Assembly (NCBI RefSeq): GCF_014334095.1
Contig: NZ_CP060495.1
Coordinates: 705,001 to 769,000 of the forward strand
Source of the DNA: Novosphingopyxis iocasae
GTDB taxonomy: Bacteria; Pseudomonadota; Alphaproteobacteria; Sphingomonadales; Sphingomonadaceae
DNA: 64,000 nucleotides
Reading direction: 5' to 3'
The notes below the pieces were generated by a model that was not told the origin of the DNA, ran no database searches, and was given only the letters and a program-made list of their open reading frames with translations. Below are positions 7,532 through 14,780 of the stretch, one piece after another (the first letter of the stretch is position 1; every line of letters starts with the position of its first letter). A program made the translations under genes and the position numbers.

Positions 7532-8757
7532 TCGGCGGAGCGATTGCGGGCACCTGGCTGCTGTGGCTCTTCGGAGCGCTCTACATCGCCGGACCGGTTA
7601 TCGGCTGGCTGCTTGCGGCGCTGGTGTTCGTCGAGCTTTATCTGGGTCGCAAATCGATCGCGATCGTTCCGGCGGCGGTTTGGCTGTGGCTGGCCGCGAT
7701 GACGGCCCTGCTGCTGATCCTCTGGGCCGGCCATGCGAATTTTTCGCTTGGCACGGGGCAGACAATCAAAAGCTCGATCGGCTGGGCCAAGGGATGGGCA
7801 CTGATAGCCCTGTTCATGTTGGCAGGCGCGGTGCTCGACATTCGCGTTTCGGTGATTGCGCGCGCGGCGTGCCGCCTCGGCATGTGGACCCTAGTCATTC
7901 TGCCGCTCTTCCTGGCTGCGCCGTTCATCGGCCTGCCGGAAACCCTCTGGGTATCGCCGTTGAAGGCGGTTGGCGGTCCGGGACCGGAATATTTCGCAAC
8001 GATCCTCTACACGATCGAGCCGGGCGCGGGCACGCCGCGTTGGCAGTTCTTCGCGCCCTGGTCTCCGGCTGCGGGCATGGTCGCGCTGGTTTACATATTC
8101 ATTGCCGCGCGCGAGCAAAACCTGGCTTGGCGCGCGGCGGGGCTTGCCGGTTTTCTGGCGATCGCGGTGCTATCGCAGTCCCGGCTCGCTTTGGTGGCGC
8201 TCGCGGTGATTGCGCCCGTGGTCTGGGCCTGCGGCAAAGTCGACCGTGGATGGATCTGGTGGCTGGTCGCGCCCGCCTTCTTGCTGATCGGGCTCTTCGG
8301 AACGGACCTGCTCGCGTTTGTAGATCAGCTGGCGAGCGATTTTTCTTCGGCGCGAGCGGACTCCAGCCGGGTTCGCGCGGCCTTGGGCCGGATCGCGCTC
8401 GATCGCTGGGAAGATGAAGCTTATTGGTTCGGCCACGGGGTCGTCGAAAACGGGCCGCATCTCGTTGAATATATGCCGATCGGCAGCCACCACAGCTGGT
8501 ACGGCCTGCTGTTTGTTAAAGGGTTGCTGGGCGCGATCGCGCTGGGCCTGCCAATGGCGATCACCCTTGGCAATCTGGTCTGGCGCGCAAGGCTCGGCGC
8601 GTTGCAACGTATGGGCCTTGCGATGATCCTGATCCTCGCGCTGTATTCTTTCGGCGAGAACCTGGAAATCCTTGCCTATCTATTCTGGCCGGGCTTGATC
8701 CTGATCGGCAAGGCGCTCGTATCGACCAACTTGGATCAACCGGCACCGCAGGAATAA
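7486..8757 (+). CDS. Wzy-like O-antigen polymerase/ligase membrane protein
   Basis: A very hydrophobic 423-residue protein with about ten to twelve predicted transmembrane segments. A periplasmic loop contains HHSWYGLLFVKGLLG near residue 340, the pattern seen in the Wzy_C/O-antigen ligase superfamily. It probably joins lipid-linked repeat units into the polymer in the inner membrane. The start ATG lies inside the end of the wzz-like gene (46 bp overlap), which implies translational coupling. A polymerase cannot be told from a ligase by sequence alone; the wza-wzz-wzy order favours a polymerase. It converges with the glycosyltransferase operon. Confidence 0.78.
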   Translation: MAAPADHPQTAPERLIGGAIAGTWLLWLFGALYIAGPVIGWLLAALVFVELYLGRKSIAIVPAAVWLWLAAMTALLLILWAGHANFSLGTGQTIKSSIGWAKGWALIALFMLAGAVLDIRVSVIARAACRLGMWTLVILPLFLAAPFIGLPETLWVSPLKAVGGPGPEYFATILYTIEPGAGTPRWQFFAPWSPAAGMVALVYIFIAAREQNLAWRAAGLAGFLAIAVLSQSRLALVALAVIAPVVWACGKVDRGWIWWLVAPAFLLIGLFGTDLLAFVDQLASDFSSARADSSRVRAALGRIALDRWEDEAYWFGHGVVENGPHLVEYMPIGSHHSWYGLLFVKGLLGAIALGLPMAITLGNLVWRARLGALQRMGLAMILILALYSFGENLEILAYLFWPGLILIGKALVSTNLDQPAPQE

Positions 8758-8791
8758 AGCGCCCGTCCCATCCTTCGGTTGGGCGAAACGG

Positions 8792-9856
8792 TCAATCGTT
8801 CTGCGCTGCAAAAGTTCGGCGTGAGCCGGTCTCTGCGCGGGCAGCCTTCAGCTTCGGGTTGCGGCGGTGGCTGGCGGCGCGGTTCACGAGATCCAACCAA
8901 TCATCGATGATGACATCATGTTGTCCGATCACACCTTCGCGGGCTTCCCTGCCGAGACGCAGAAGATCGAAATTCAAGAATTCGCGGATGGCGTCGGCAA
9001 TTTCTGTATGCGAGCCGAGCTTGGCGACGACGCCGCCTCCAGCCTCGGCCTGTTCAGGCAAACCATCGACGTCGGCAACCAAGATCGGCCGCGCGGCCAT
9101 CCGCGCTTCCGTTGCCACTAGACCGAACGCCTCATGGTGGGAGGGCATGATGACCGCGCTGCATTGCGCGAGCCACGGGGCAGGATCGGTGCATGCCGCC
9201 TTGATGCGCACATTGGGGCAATCGCGCGCAAGCTGGTTCAAGTTTTCCTGCTCCGGACCGGACCCGAACAGGACCAAGTCCACTGCCGAAGGATGGAATT
9301 GACCCATCGCCGCGATCAGGGAGTCGAAATTCTTTTCTCGGGAAAACCGGCCATAAGCCAACAGGTTCAGCCGCTGAGAGCGAAAGCGTTTTTCCGGCAC
9401 CTGCAACAGCTCGAACCGTCCGCTCCACGGATAGATGGTAGAAATCTTGTGGCGGGGTATGCCCGTTTCGGCGAGCCACTGGGCCTGAGCCTTCGAGACC
9501 GCCACCACCTCGTCCACCATTTTCGCGGCCGATCGCAGCAAAAGCCGGAAGCGTTTGCGAGAGGACACGCGATACCGTTCAAACGAACGCGTATAGCTAT
9601 GCTCCACCTGCACGATTCTTGCCTGCGGATTGCGAAGGCGAAGCGCTGCAAGATATGGCAGACGGCTCCAGCATGGCGGAACGTGGATGAGGATGAGATC
9701 CGCATCCAGCGACGGGGCATCACCGAATTTGCGCCTCATCGGCACCGTAAAAGACTGCGATGCGCTGGTCATCCGCGGCTCTTCCGTAAACAGGGACAGG
9801 GCCCTTGTGACACCGCCCATGGCGAAGTCGTTCAGCAAATGGGCGATCCTGATCAT
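8792..9856 (-). CDS. GT4-family glycosyltransferase
   Basis: A 354-residue cytoplasmic GT-B fold glycosyltransferase. The N-terminal half starts MIRIAHLLNDFAMGGV, with the glycine-rich loop expected for GT4. The C-terminal nucleotide-sugar domain begins near LLAYGRFSREKNF (about 215) and contains the EX7E-type segment PSHHEAFGLVATEA. The frame is open further upstream, but the start at 9856 is preferred because its ATG overlaps the TGA of the preceding GT2 gene (ATGA) and the protein then begins as the family does. Last gene of the flippase-GT2-GT2-GT4 operon. Donor and acceptor sugars are not predictable. Confidence 0.86.
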   Translation of the reverse strand: MIRIAHLLNDFAMGGVTRALSLFTEEPRMTSASQSFTVPMRRKFGDAPSLDADLILIHVPPCWSRLPYLAALRLRNPQARIVQVEHSYTRSFERYRVSSRKRFRLLLRSAAKMVDEVVAVSKAQAQWLAETGIPRHKISTIYPWSGRFELLQVPEKRFRSQRLNLLAYGRFSREKNFDSLIAAMGQFHPSAVDLVLFGSGPEQENLNQLARDCPNVRIKAACTDPAPWLAQCSAVIMPSHHEAFGLVATEARMAARPILVADVDGLPEQAEAGGGVVAKLGSHTEIADAIREFLNFDLLRLGREAREGVIGQHDVIIDDWLDLVNRAASHRRNPKLKAARAETGSRRTFAAQND

Positions 9857-10839
9857 GCTGCGGCCTTCAGGAACGGACGGGCCATTCGCTCGAACTGCTG
9901 CGGCCCGGCCAGACGAGCGATCTGGATCGCGCAATATGTGATCAGCGACTTCTTGGGCTCTTCTACTAGGATCATCGGCTTCGCTTTCAATGCGCGGTCC
10001 AGCAAGTCCTTGGCAAGTTTCGCGTTGCCCAGTTGGATCGAACGGCGCGCGAGGTAGCGGAGCTGATAGGCCCGCGCACGGGCCCCGTGCTGCTCGACCA
10101 GGGCCGGGCAGTTTCGCTCCGCAATTTCCAACATCCGGTTCCAGCTGACATATTGCTTGACGACATTGGCCGACAGAGCCCCGCCGATGATCCGGTAATC
10201 GGTCAACAACCCATCGATGCCTTCGAACTGCACATCGTGAACCGAGGACAGGCGAACCCATAATTCGATATCTTCTGACTGGCGGAAGTCTTCGTCGAAC
10301 CAGCACATGCGGTCCGCTTCTTCCGGATGCCGGAAGGCGGCGCGATCCAGCGCCTCACGCCGGAAGACGGGGGCGCTGCCGTTGCCGACGGGATTGCGGC
10401 ACAGGATGTCGGCCGCATCGACATCGGTCAGTTTCGGACGCATGGCCACCTTCATGATTTCGCCATGCTCGTCGATCAGGCGTGAGCCCGAGTAGCTGAC
10501 CCCGACCTTCGGATTCGCCTGCAGGTGAATGTAATGGAGGAGCAGTTTGTCGCGGTGCCAGCGGTCATCGGAATCCAGCAGCGCGATATAAGGGGCCTGC
10601 GCCTCGCCGATCCCGGTGTTGCGCGCTCCGGCAAGCCCGCGATTGGGCTGGCTCACGATGCGGATGCGCGGATCGGCGAAGGTGCGAGCAATCGGAATGG
10701 AATTATCCGTTCCGCCATCGTCGACGATGATCAGCTCGAAATCCTCGAAACTCTGGTCGAGCACCGACCGAACGGCTTCCTCGATATAGGCTTCGACATT
10801 GTAGACGGGCATGACGACGGAAATACGGGGACGAGTCAT
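9853..10839 (-). CDS. GT2-family glycosyltransferase
   Basis: A 328-residue GT-A type transferase. The N-terminal domain starts RISVVMPVYNVEAYIEEAV and has the acidic motif ALLDSDDRW for metal and nucleotide-sugar binding. The C-terminal part is helical (about 240-325) with no membrane segments. The ATG at 10839 is preferred over a GTG five codons upstream because GAGGAG lies 6-8 nt before it. It overlaps the next gene by 4 bp. It shares its domain layout with its upstream neighbour (10864-11793), so the two may be old duplicates that add successive sugars of the repeat unit. Specificity is unknown. Confidence 0.88.
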   Translation of the reverse strand: MTRPRISVVMPVYNVEAYIEEAVRSVLDQSFEDFELIIVDDGGTDNSIPIARTFADPRIRIVSQPNRGLAGARNTGIGEAQAPYIALLDSDDRWHRDKLLLHYIHLQANPKVGVSYSGSRLIDEHGEIMKVAMRPKLTDVDAADILCRNPVGNGSAPVFRREALDRAAFRHPEEADRMCWFDEDFRQSEDIELWVRLSSVHDVQFEGIDGLLTDYRIIGGALSANVVKQYVSWNRMLEIAERNCPALVEQHGARARAYQLRYLARRSIQLGNAKLAKDLLDRALKAKPMILVEEPKKSLITYCAIQIARLAGPQQFERMARPFLKAAA

Positions 10840-10863
10840 CGGATGGCTCCTCACGGATCAAGT

Positions 10864-11793
10864 TCAGGAAAAAATCACGGTGCGTGCACGCGCCGGCAGC
10901 GCGTTTCCGGCGATAGCAGCGCCGACGGTCATCAAGCCGCGGGTCCCGCCGGACAGGAATGCCTTGTGATCGCTGGTCAGTCCGCGCCGAACGAACTCGC
11001 GGGTCACGGCCATGGTGGTGCCCGAGCGCAGGGTCCGCCGCGCCAGGTAACGGCAGTAGAGGGCCTCGGCGCGGCGCATGTCGATCCTGTCCGACCAGCG
11101 ACCGACGAGTTCTTTCCACGCCGTCAGCATCGCAATGAAGTCGCAGCTCAGGCCGTCGGCGCTCATGCGATAGCCCACCAGCGTTTCGGGGATACCGCAC
11201 AGGCGGCGGCCTTCGCCGACGAAGCGAGCCAGCAGATCCTGATCTTCGGCGTGACGCATGGTGCGTTTGAACCCGCCGATTTCCAGGAACGACTGACGTT
11301 CGATGACGAGATTGCTCATCGTGCAGACGACATTTTCGATCAGCACGTCTTCCAGCTGACAGGGGCCTTCCTGCACGCTTGAACGGGTGCGCCCGGCCTT
11401 CAGCTCGCCCTCTTCCTCCGTGCAGAAGACGATGCGTGCGTAGCTCGCTTCCAAAGCCGGGTCGGCTTCGTGGGCGGCGCGATGCATCGCCAGCTTGTCG
11501 ATATGCCAGACGTCGTCCGCATCCAGAAAAGCGAGGTAATGGCCGCGCGCCAAGGCCGCGCCCAGATTGCGCGCCGCGGAAACGCCTTGATTGCACTGAG
11601 AGGTTACCTTGATCCGCGGATCGGCGTCCGCTTTCTCCAGCGCAACGCGCAGGGTCCGATCTTCCGAACCGTCGTCCACGACAATCAGTTCGAAATCCTG
11701 CTCGCTCTGGGAGAGAACGCTGTCGATCGTCAGCCCAATGGTGCTTTCGGCATTGTGGGCGGCGATTACGACGGAAAAGATGGGCTTGGTCAT
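10864..11793 (-). CDS. GT2-family glycosyltransferase
   Basis: A 309-residue GT-A glycosyltransferase beginning MTKPIFSVVIAAHN. The motifs are VVDDGSEDRT (nucleotide binding) and AFLDADDVW (metal binding), followed by a later GGFKRTMRHAEDQDL segment typical of family 2. The start at 11793 has AAGGA 8 nt upstream; another ATG two codons earlier (11799) overlaps the flippase stop (TAATG) and is also possible. Second gene of the flippase operon. It is probably a cytoplasmic enzyme extending the lipid-linked repeat unit; the sugar is not predictable. Confidence 0.88.
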   Translation of the reverse strand: MTKPIFSVVIAAHNAESTIGLTIDSVLSQSEQDFELIVVDDGSEDRTLRVALEKADADPRIKVTSQCNQGVSAARNLGAALARGHYLAFLDADDVWHIDKLAMHRAAHEADPALEASYARIVFCTEEEGELKAGRTRSSVQEGPCQLEDVLIENVVCTMSNLVIERQSFLEIGGFKRTMRHAEDQDLLARFVGEGRRLCGIPETLVGYRMSADGLSCDFIAMLTAWKELVGRWSDRIDMRRAEALYCRYLARRTLRSGTTMAVTREFVRRGLTSDHKAFLSGGTRGLMTVGAAIAGNALPARARTVIFS

Positions 11794-11798
11794 GGTCA

Positions 11799-13064
11799 TT
11801 ATCCTTGCAGCTTGGGGGTGAAGGTAGCGGTGCGGCCAAGGAGGTTTGCACCGATGGCGGGAAGAAAGACCGCTGCCATGGCAGCGCCGTATCCGAAGCA
11901 AGCCCAGCTCAGGCTGAAGGCGGCTCCGATTGAGAGGCCGGCCAGCGCGGCGGCGCTTGCCAAGGCGGTCACAATGGTTTCCGACTGGGGCCGACCCGCA
12001 GCGCGGTACCGCGCACCCAGCAGCGATCCGGCGTAGAGCGGCAGTGCGGCGCAAGCGAGCAATGCGATGTAAGGCGTGGCAGGAACCCAGGTTTTGCCGA
12101 AGACGACGGGCACATAGATCGGGGCGAGCAGCGCCTGCGCGGCGACGACGGGGGCTAGCAGCGCGAGGCCGGCTGCAAACGCCTTGCGAAATTCCGGCAG
12201 CAAGTTGGCGTCGCGCATTTTGGCCAGGTGAGGAAAGACCACGAGATTGCAGGCGGAAACGAAGCTCTGCGTAATCCCCAGCCCCGCGTTGAAGGCGAAG
12301 TAGTAAATGCCCAGTGCCTCGGTACCCAGCAGGGCGCCGATGATCAGCTTATCACCCTGCAGGCGGGCCGCCCCCAGCATCTCTGTTGCGAGGATTGCCG
12401 GACCGAACAGCGCAAATTCTGCCAGCGGAGCGCTTTGGCGTGAGCGATCCGGGCGCCATGGCGAACTGCGCCGCGCCAGGACGGTCCAGATGGGGGCCGC
12501 CAGCAATTTCGGCAGGACCAGTGCCCAGGCGCCCGGCCAGACGATGACCAGCGCAACCGTCAGCAAACTATCGGCCATGTTCTGGGTCGCCGTAATGCGG
12601 GCCACGCGGGCCATGCGGTTTTCGCGCATGGTCAGAAAGATCTGAACCAGGCCGGGCGGCATCGCAAAATACACCAGCGAGAGGATCGCCAGCAACATCG
12701 CTGCCGAGCCCAGATCGAACAGAAAGAACATGGTTGCCGCGACCGCGAGTTGGATGGCCGCGACGCCGGTGCAGACCGCCCAGAACAGTTTGTAGGCGGT
12801 CTCGCACAGACCGGGCAGTTCATGCTCTTTAGCCAAGATCAGGCGCTGGCCGATGCCGACATTGGCGAGAACGCGGACGAGCTCGAACAGCGTCAGCGCC
12901 ATCGCAGCGGTACCCAGAATTTCCGGCGTAACCTTGCGCGCTACGATGAGCAGCGCGGCAAGGCGTACGATCCGCGTGGCCGCCTCGGCCGATCCGAACG
13001 CCACCAAACCGCGCAGGAGGGGTGTGGAAGCGAACTGACCGATAGTGGTGCGAAAAGCGAACAT
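11799..13064 (-). CDS. Wzx-like oligosaccharide flippase
   Basis: A 421-residue integral membrane protein with about twelve predicted transmembrane segments, of the polysaccharide transporter (MOP/Polysacc_synt) family. It likely moves the lipid-linked repeat unit across the inner membrane for the Wzy-like polymerase. The frame can be extended to a TTG at 13112, but that codon lies inside the sigma-54 promoter (TTTGGCACG), so translation must begin later. The ATG at 13064 has GAGGA just upstream and lies about 20 nt after the predicted transcription start. First gene of the operon that continues with three glycosyltransferases. Confidence 0.85.
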   Translation of the reverse strand: MFAFRTTIGQFASTPLLRGLVAFGSAEAATRIVRLAALLIVARKVTPEILGTAAMALTLFELVRVLANVGIGQRLILAKEHELPGLCETAYKLFWAVCTGVAAIQLAVAATMFFLFDLGSAAMLLAILSLVYFAMPPGLVQIFLTMRENRMARVARITATQNMADSLLTVALVIVWPGAWALVLPKLLAAPIWTVLARRSSPWRPDRSRQSAPLAEFALFGPAILATEMLGAARLQGDKLIIGALLGTEALGIYYFAFNAGLGITQSFVSACNLVVFPHLAKMRDANLLPEFRKAFAAGLALLAPVVAAQALLAPIYVPVVFGKTWVPATPYIALLACAALPLYAGSLLGARYRAAGRPQSETIVTALASAAALAGLSIGAAFSLSWACFGYGAAMAAVFLPAIGANLLGRTATFTPKLQG

Positions 13065-13093
13065 GCGATCCTCGGGTTTGATTTTCCCGAGAC

Positions 13094-13114
13094 GTTTCAA
13101 AGTGCGTGCCAAAC
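13094..13114 (-). promoter_or_regulatory. Sigma-54 promoter of the flippase-glycosyltransferase operon
   Basis: The minus-strand sequence TTTGGCACGCACTTTGA has GG at 13110-13109, ten bases, then GA at 13098-13097. The -24 box is perfect and the -12 box carries GA instead of GC, as in the wza promoter. The predicted start is near 13085. It fixes the flippase start at 13064 rather than 13112. Confidence 0.72.
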
Positions 13115-13162
13115 CGGAAAGGTTTTCGTTTTCAGGGGTTTATGGGAGTGGGCCGAGGTAGA

Positions 13163-13246
13163 ATTCGCAGCTTGCGTCTGTGGGCACGCAAAATGCGAAC
13201 CGATGATGCTGCAAATTGCGAAACTGACCTCAGAGCGCAATTCGCA
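13163..13246. promoter_or_regulatory. Second array of four GCA-N3-TGC palindromes (upstream activator sites)
   Basis: The sites are TTCGCAGCTTGCG (centre about 13171), ACGCAAAATGCGAA (13192), CTGCAAATTGCGAA (13215) and GCGCAATTCGCA (13241). Centres are 21, 23 and 26 bp apart. The array sits 86-156 bp upstream of the flippase start site and 82-152 bp upstream of the fused-transferase start site. Palindromes and geometry match the array at 4704-4780, so one activator probably binds both. Confidence 0.8.
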
Positions 13247-13294
13247 GATTCAGCTCCACCTGTTGAATCCATGAAATAACAGTGACTTAGACGG

Positions 13295-13312
13295 TTTGGC
13301 ACGACGATTGCG
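13295..13312 (+). promoter_or_regulatory. Sigma-54 promoter of the fused transferase gene
   Basis: TTTGGCACGACGATTGCG matches the consensus throughout: GG at 13298-13299, ten bases, GC at 13310-13311, and TTGC in the -12 box. The predicted start is near 13323, 24 nt before the ATG, with AGGAG in the leader. Confidence 0.88.
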
Positions 13313-13346
13313 CTGTGAGCGGTGACCCATCGAAAGGAGCATCGCC

Positions 13347-14780
13347 ATGAAATTCGTCCCTGTTTCCACCCTGCGCAGTGCCGCTTCTCCCATCGCTTTC
13401 ATGCGAACCGATGTTCGGGACCATTCCGATTTTAAGACCATCAACCTCTTTGGTCTGAACCTCTCTAGCACCGCACCGGAGCGCGCCGCGGCCTATATCG
13501 TGGGAAAGGCCCGGTGGGGCAACGCGATGACGGTCAATTTCGTGAACGCGCACTGCGTCAATATGGCCCGTTCCAAATCGTCCTATCGCCGGCTTCTGAA
13601 AGAGAGTGACGTTCTTCTGCCCGACGGGATCGGGATCGAGATTGCCGCCAAATGGTCCGGATGCGAGAAACCGGAAAACCTGAATGGCACCGATCTTTTT
13701 CCACGCATTTGCGAACGCGCGGCGATCGACGGTGCCGGCCTCTTTTTTCTCGGGGGAATCCCCGGCGTCGCCGACGCAGCCGCTGCGTGGGCCTGCGCCA
13801 ACTGGCCCTCCCTCAGGATCAGCGGCACGCAGCACGGCTTTTTCGATCCCGCAGAGGAAGAGGCACTGGTCGAGCGGATCAATCGATCCGGCGCGGCCAT
13901 ACTATTCGTCGGCCTCGGTGTTCCGTTGCAAGAAGAGTGGATCGCACGAAACCGTCATCGCCTCGAAGTTCCCGTCGTGCTGGGCGTCGGCGGACTCTTC
14001 GATTACTATTCCGGGCGCATAGCGCGTGCACCTGCCCCAGTGCGTGCCGTGCGTTGCGAATGGGCTTGGCGTCTGGCAATGGAGCCCCGGCGCATGGCCA
14101 AACGCTATCTTCTGGGGAACGCGATTTTCCTGGTTTACGCTGCGATCGAGGCAGCGAACCAGCGCGGTATTGCAGAACTGGCAGGACGCGGTGCCAAACG
14201 TGCGAGCGATACCATTATCGCGATGCTGGCCCTGATCGCCCTGCTCCCCGTGTTTCTGGTTACCGCATTGGCGATCAAGCTTGAGGACTCCGGCCCAGTA
14301 TTCTTCCGTCAGAACCGGATCGGATCGAACGGGCGCACTTTCTCCATGATCAAATTTCGGTCCATGTACACCGATGCCGAAAAACGCCGCGCGGCTCTGC
14401 TGGCCCAATCCGATCGCCAAGGTACCTGCTTCAAGATGCAAGACGATCCCCGCATCACACGGGTCGGTAAAACCATCCGCCGCCTGTCGATCGACGAGCT
14501 GCCCCAGCTGTTCAACGTGCTGACCGGTTCGATGTCGATCGTAGGTCCCCGCCCCGCCTTGCCTGGCGAAGTGGCGCAATATCGCGGCCGCCAGTGGGAA
14601 CGTCTGGGCGGAAAGCCGGGAATCACCTGCAGTTGGCAGGTCAAAGGCCGCGCCGAAATTCCCTTCCACCGTCAGGCGATCATGGACCGGGCCTATCTGC
14701 GCCGCCAGTCCTTCGTCAGGGACCTGAGGTTGATGGCAATGACGGTGCCGGCCGTGCTTAGCGGCCGGGGCGCTTATTAA
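13347..14780 (+). CDS. Fused GT26 (WecG/TagA/CpsF) glycosyltransferase and initiating sugar transferase
   Basis: A 477-residue two-domain enzyme. Residues about 25-265 are a WecG/TagA/CpsF (GT26) domain: VNFVNAHCVNMA, LPDGIGI, LNGTDLFP and VGLGVPLQEEW are visible. Residues about 285-477 are a bacterial sugar transferase (WcaJ/ExoY type): one membrane-associated hydrophobic segment, then KFRSMYTDAE, RRLSIDELPQLFNVL, SIVGPRPALP and KPGITCSWQVKGR. The second domain normally loads the first sugar phosphate onto undecaprenyl phosphate and GT26 enzymes commonly add the second sugar, so the fusion could perform the first two steps of repeat-unit assembly. AGGAG precedes the ATG by 8 nt. It is transcribed alone from a sigma-54 promoter and overlaps the stop of the convergent phosphorelay gene. 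Confidence 0.88.
   Translation: MKFVPVSTLRSAASPIAFMRTDVRDHSDFKTINLFGLNLSSTAPERAAAYIVGKARWGNAMTVNFVNAHCVNMARSKSSYRRLLKESDVLLPDGIGIEIAAKWSGCEKPENLNGTDLFPRICERAAIDGAGLFFLGGIPGVADAAAAWACANWPSLRISGTQHGFFDPAEEEALVERINRSGAAILFVGLGVPLQEEWIARNRHRLEVPVVLGVGGLFDYYSGRIARAPAPVRAVRCEWAWRLAMEPRRMAKRYLLGNAIFLVYAAIEAANQRGIAELAGRGAKRASDTIIAMLALIALLPVFLVTALAIKLEDSGPVFFRQNRIGSNGRTFSMIKFRSMYTDAEKRRAALLAQSDRQGTCFKMQDDPRITRVGKTIRRLSIDELPQLFNVLTGSMSIVGPRPALPGEVAQYRGRQWERLGGKPGITCSWQVKGRAEIPFHRQAIMDRAYLRRQSFVRDLRLMAMTVPAVLSGRGAY

Noticed and set aside
8758-8791. Hairpin between convergent wzy-like and GT4 genes as a terminator
   Set aside because: Seven-pair stem has a mismatch and no T-tract on either strand; too weak to call.
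13065-13112. Upstream extension of the flippase to a TTG codon
   Set aside because: The extension contains the sigma-54 promoter, so the codons upstream of 13064 cannot be translated from that transcript.
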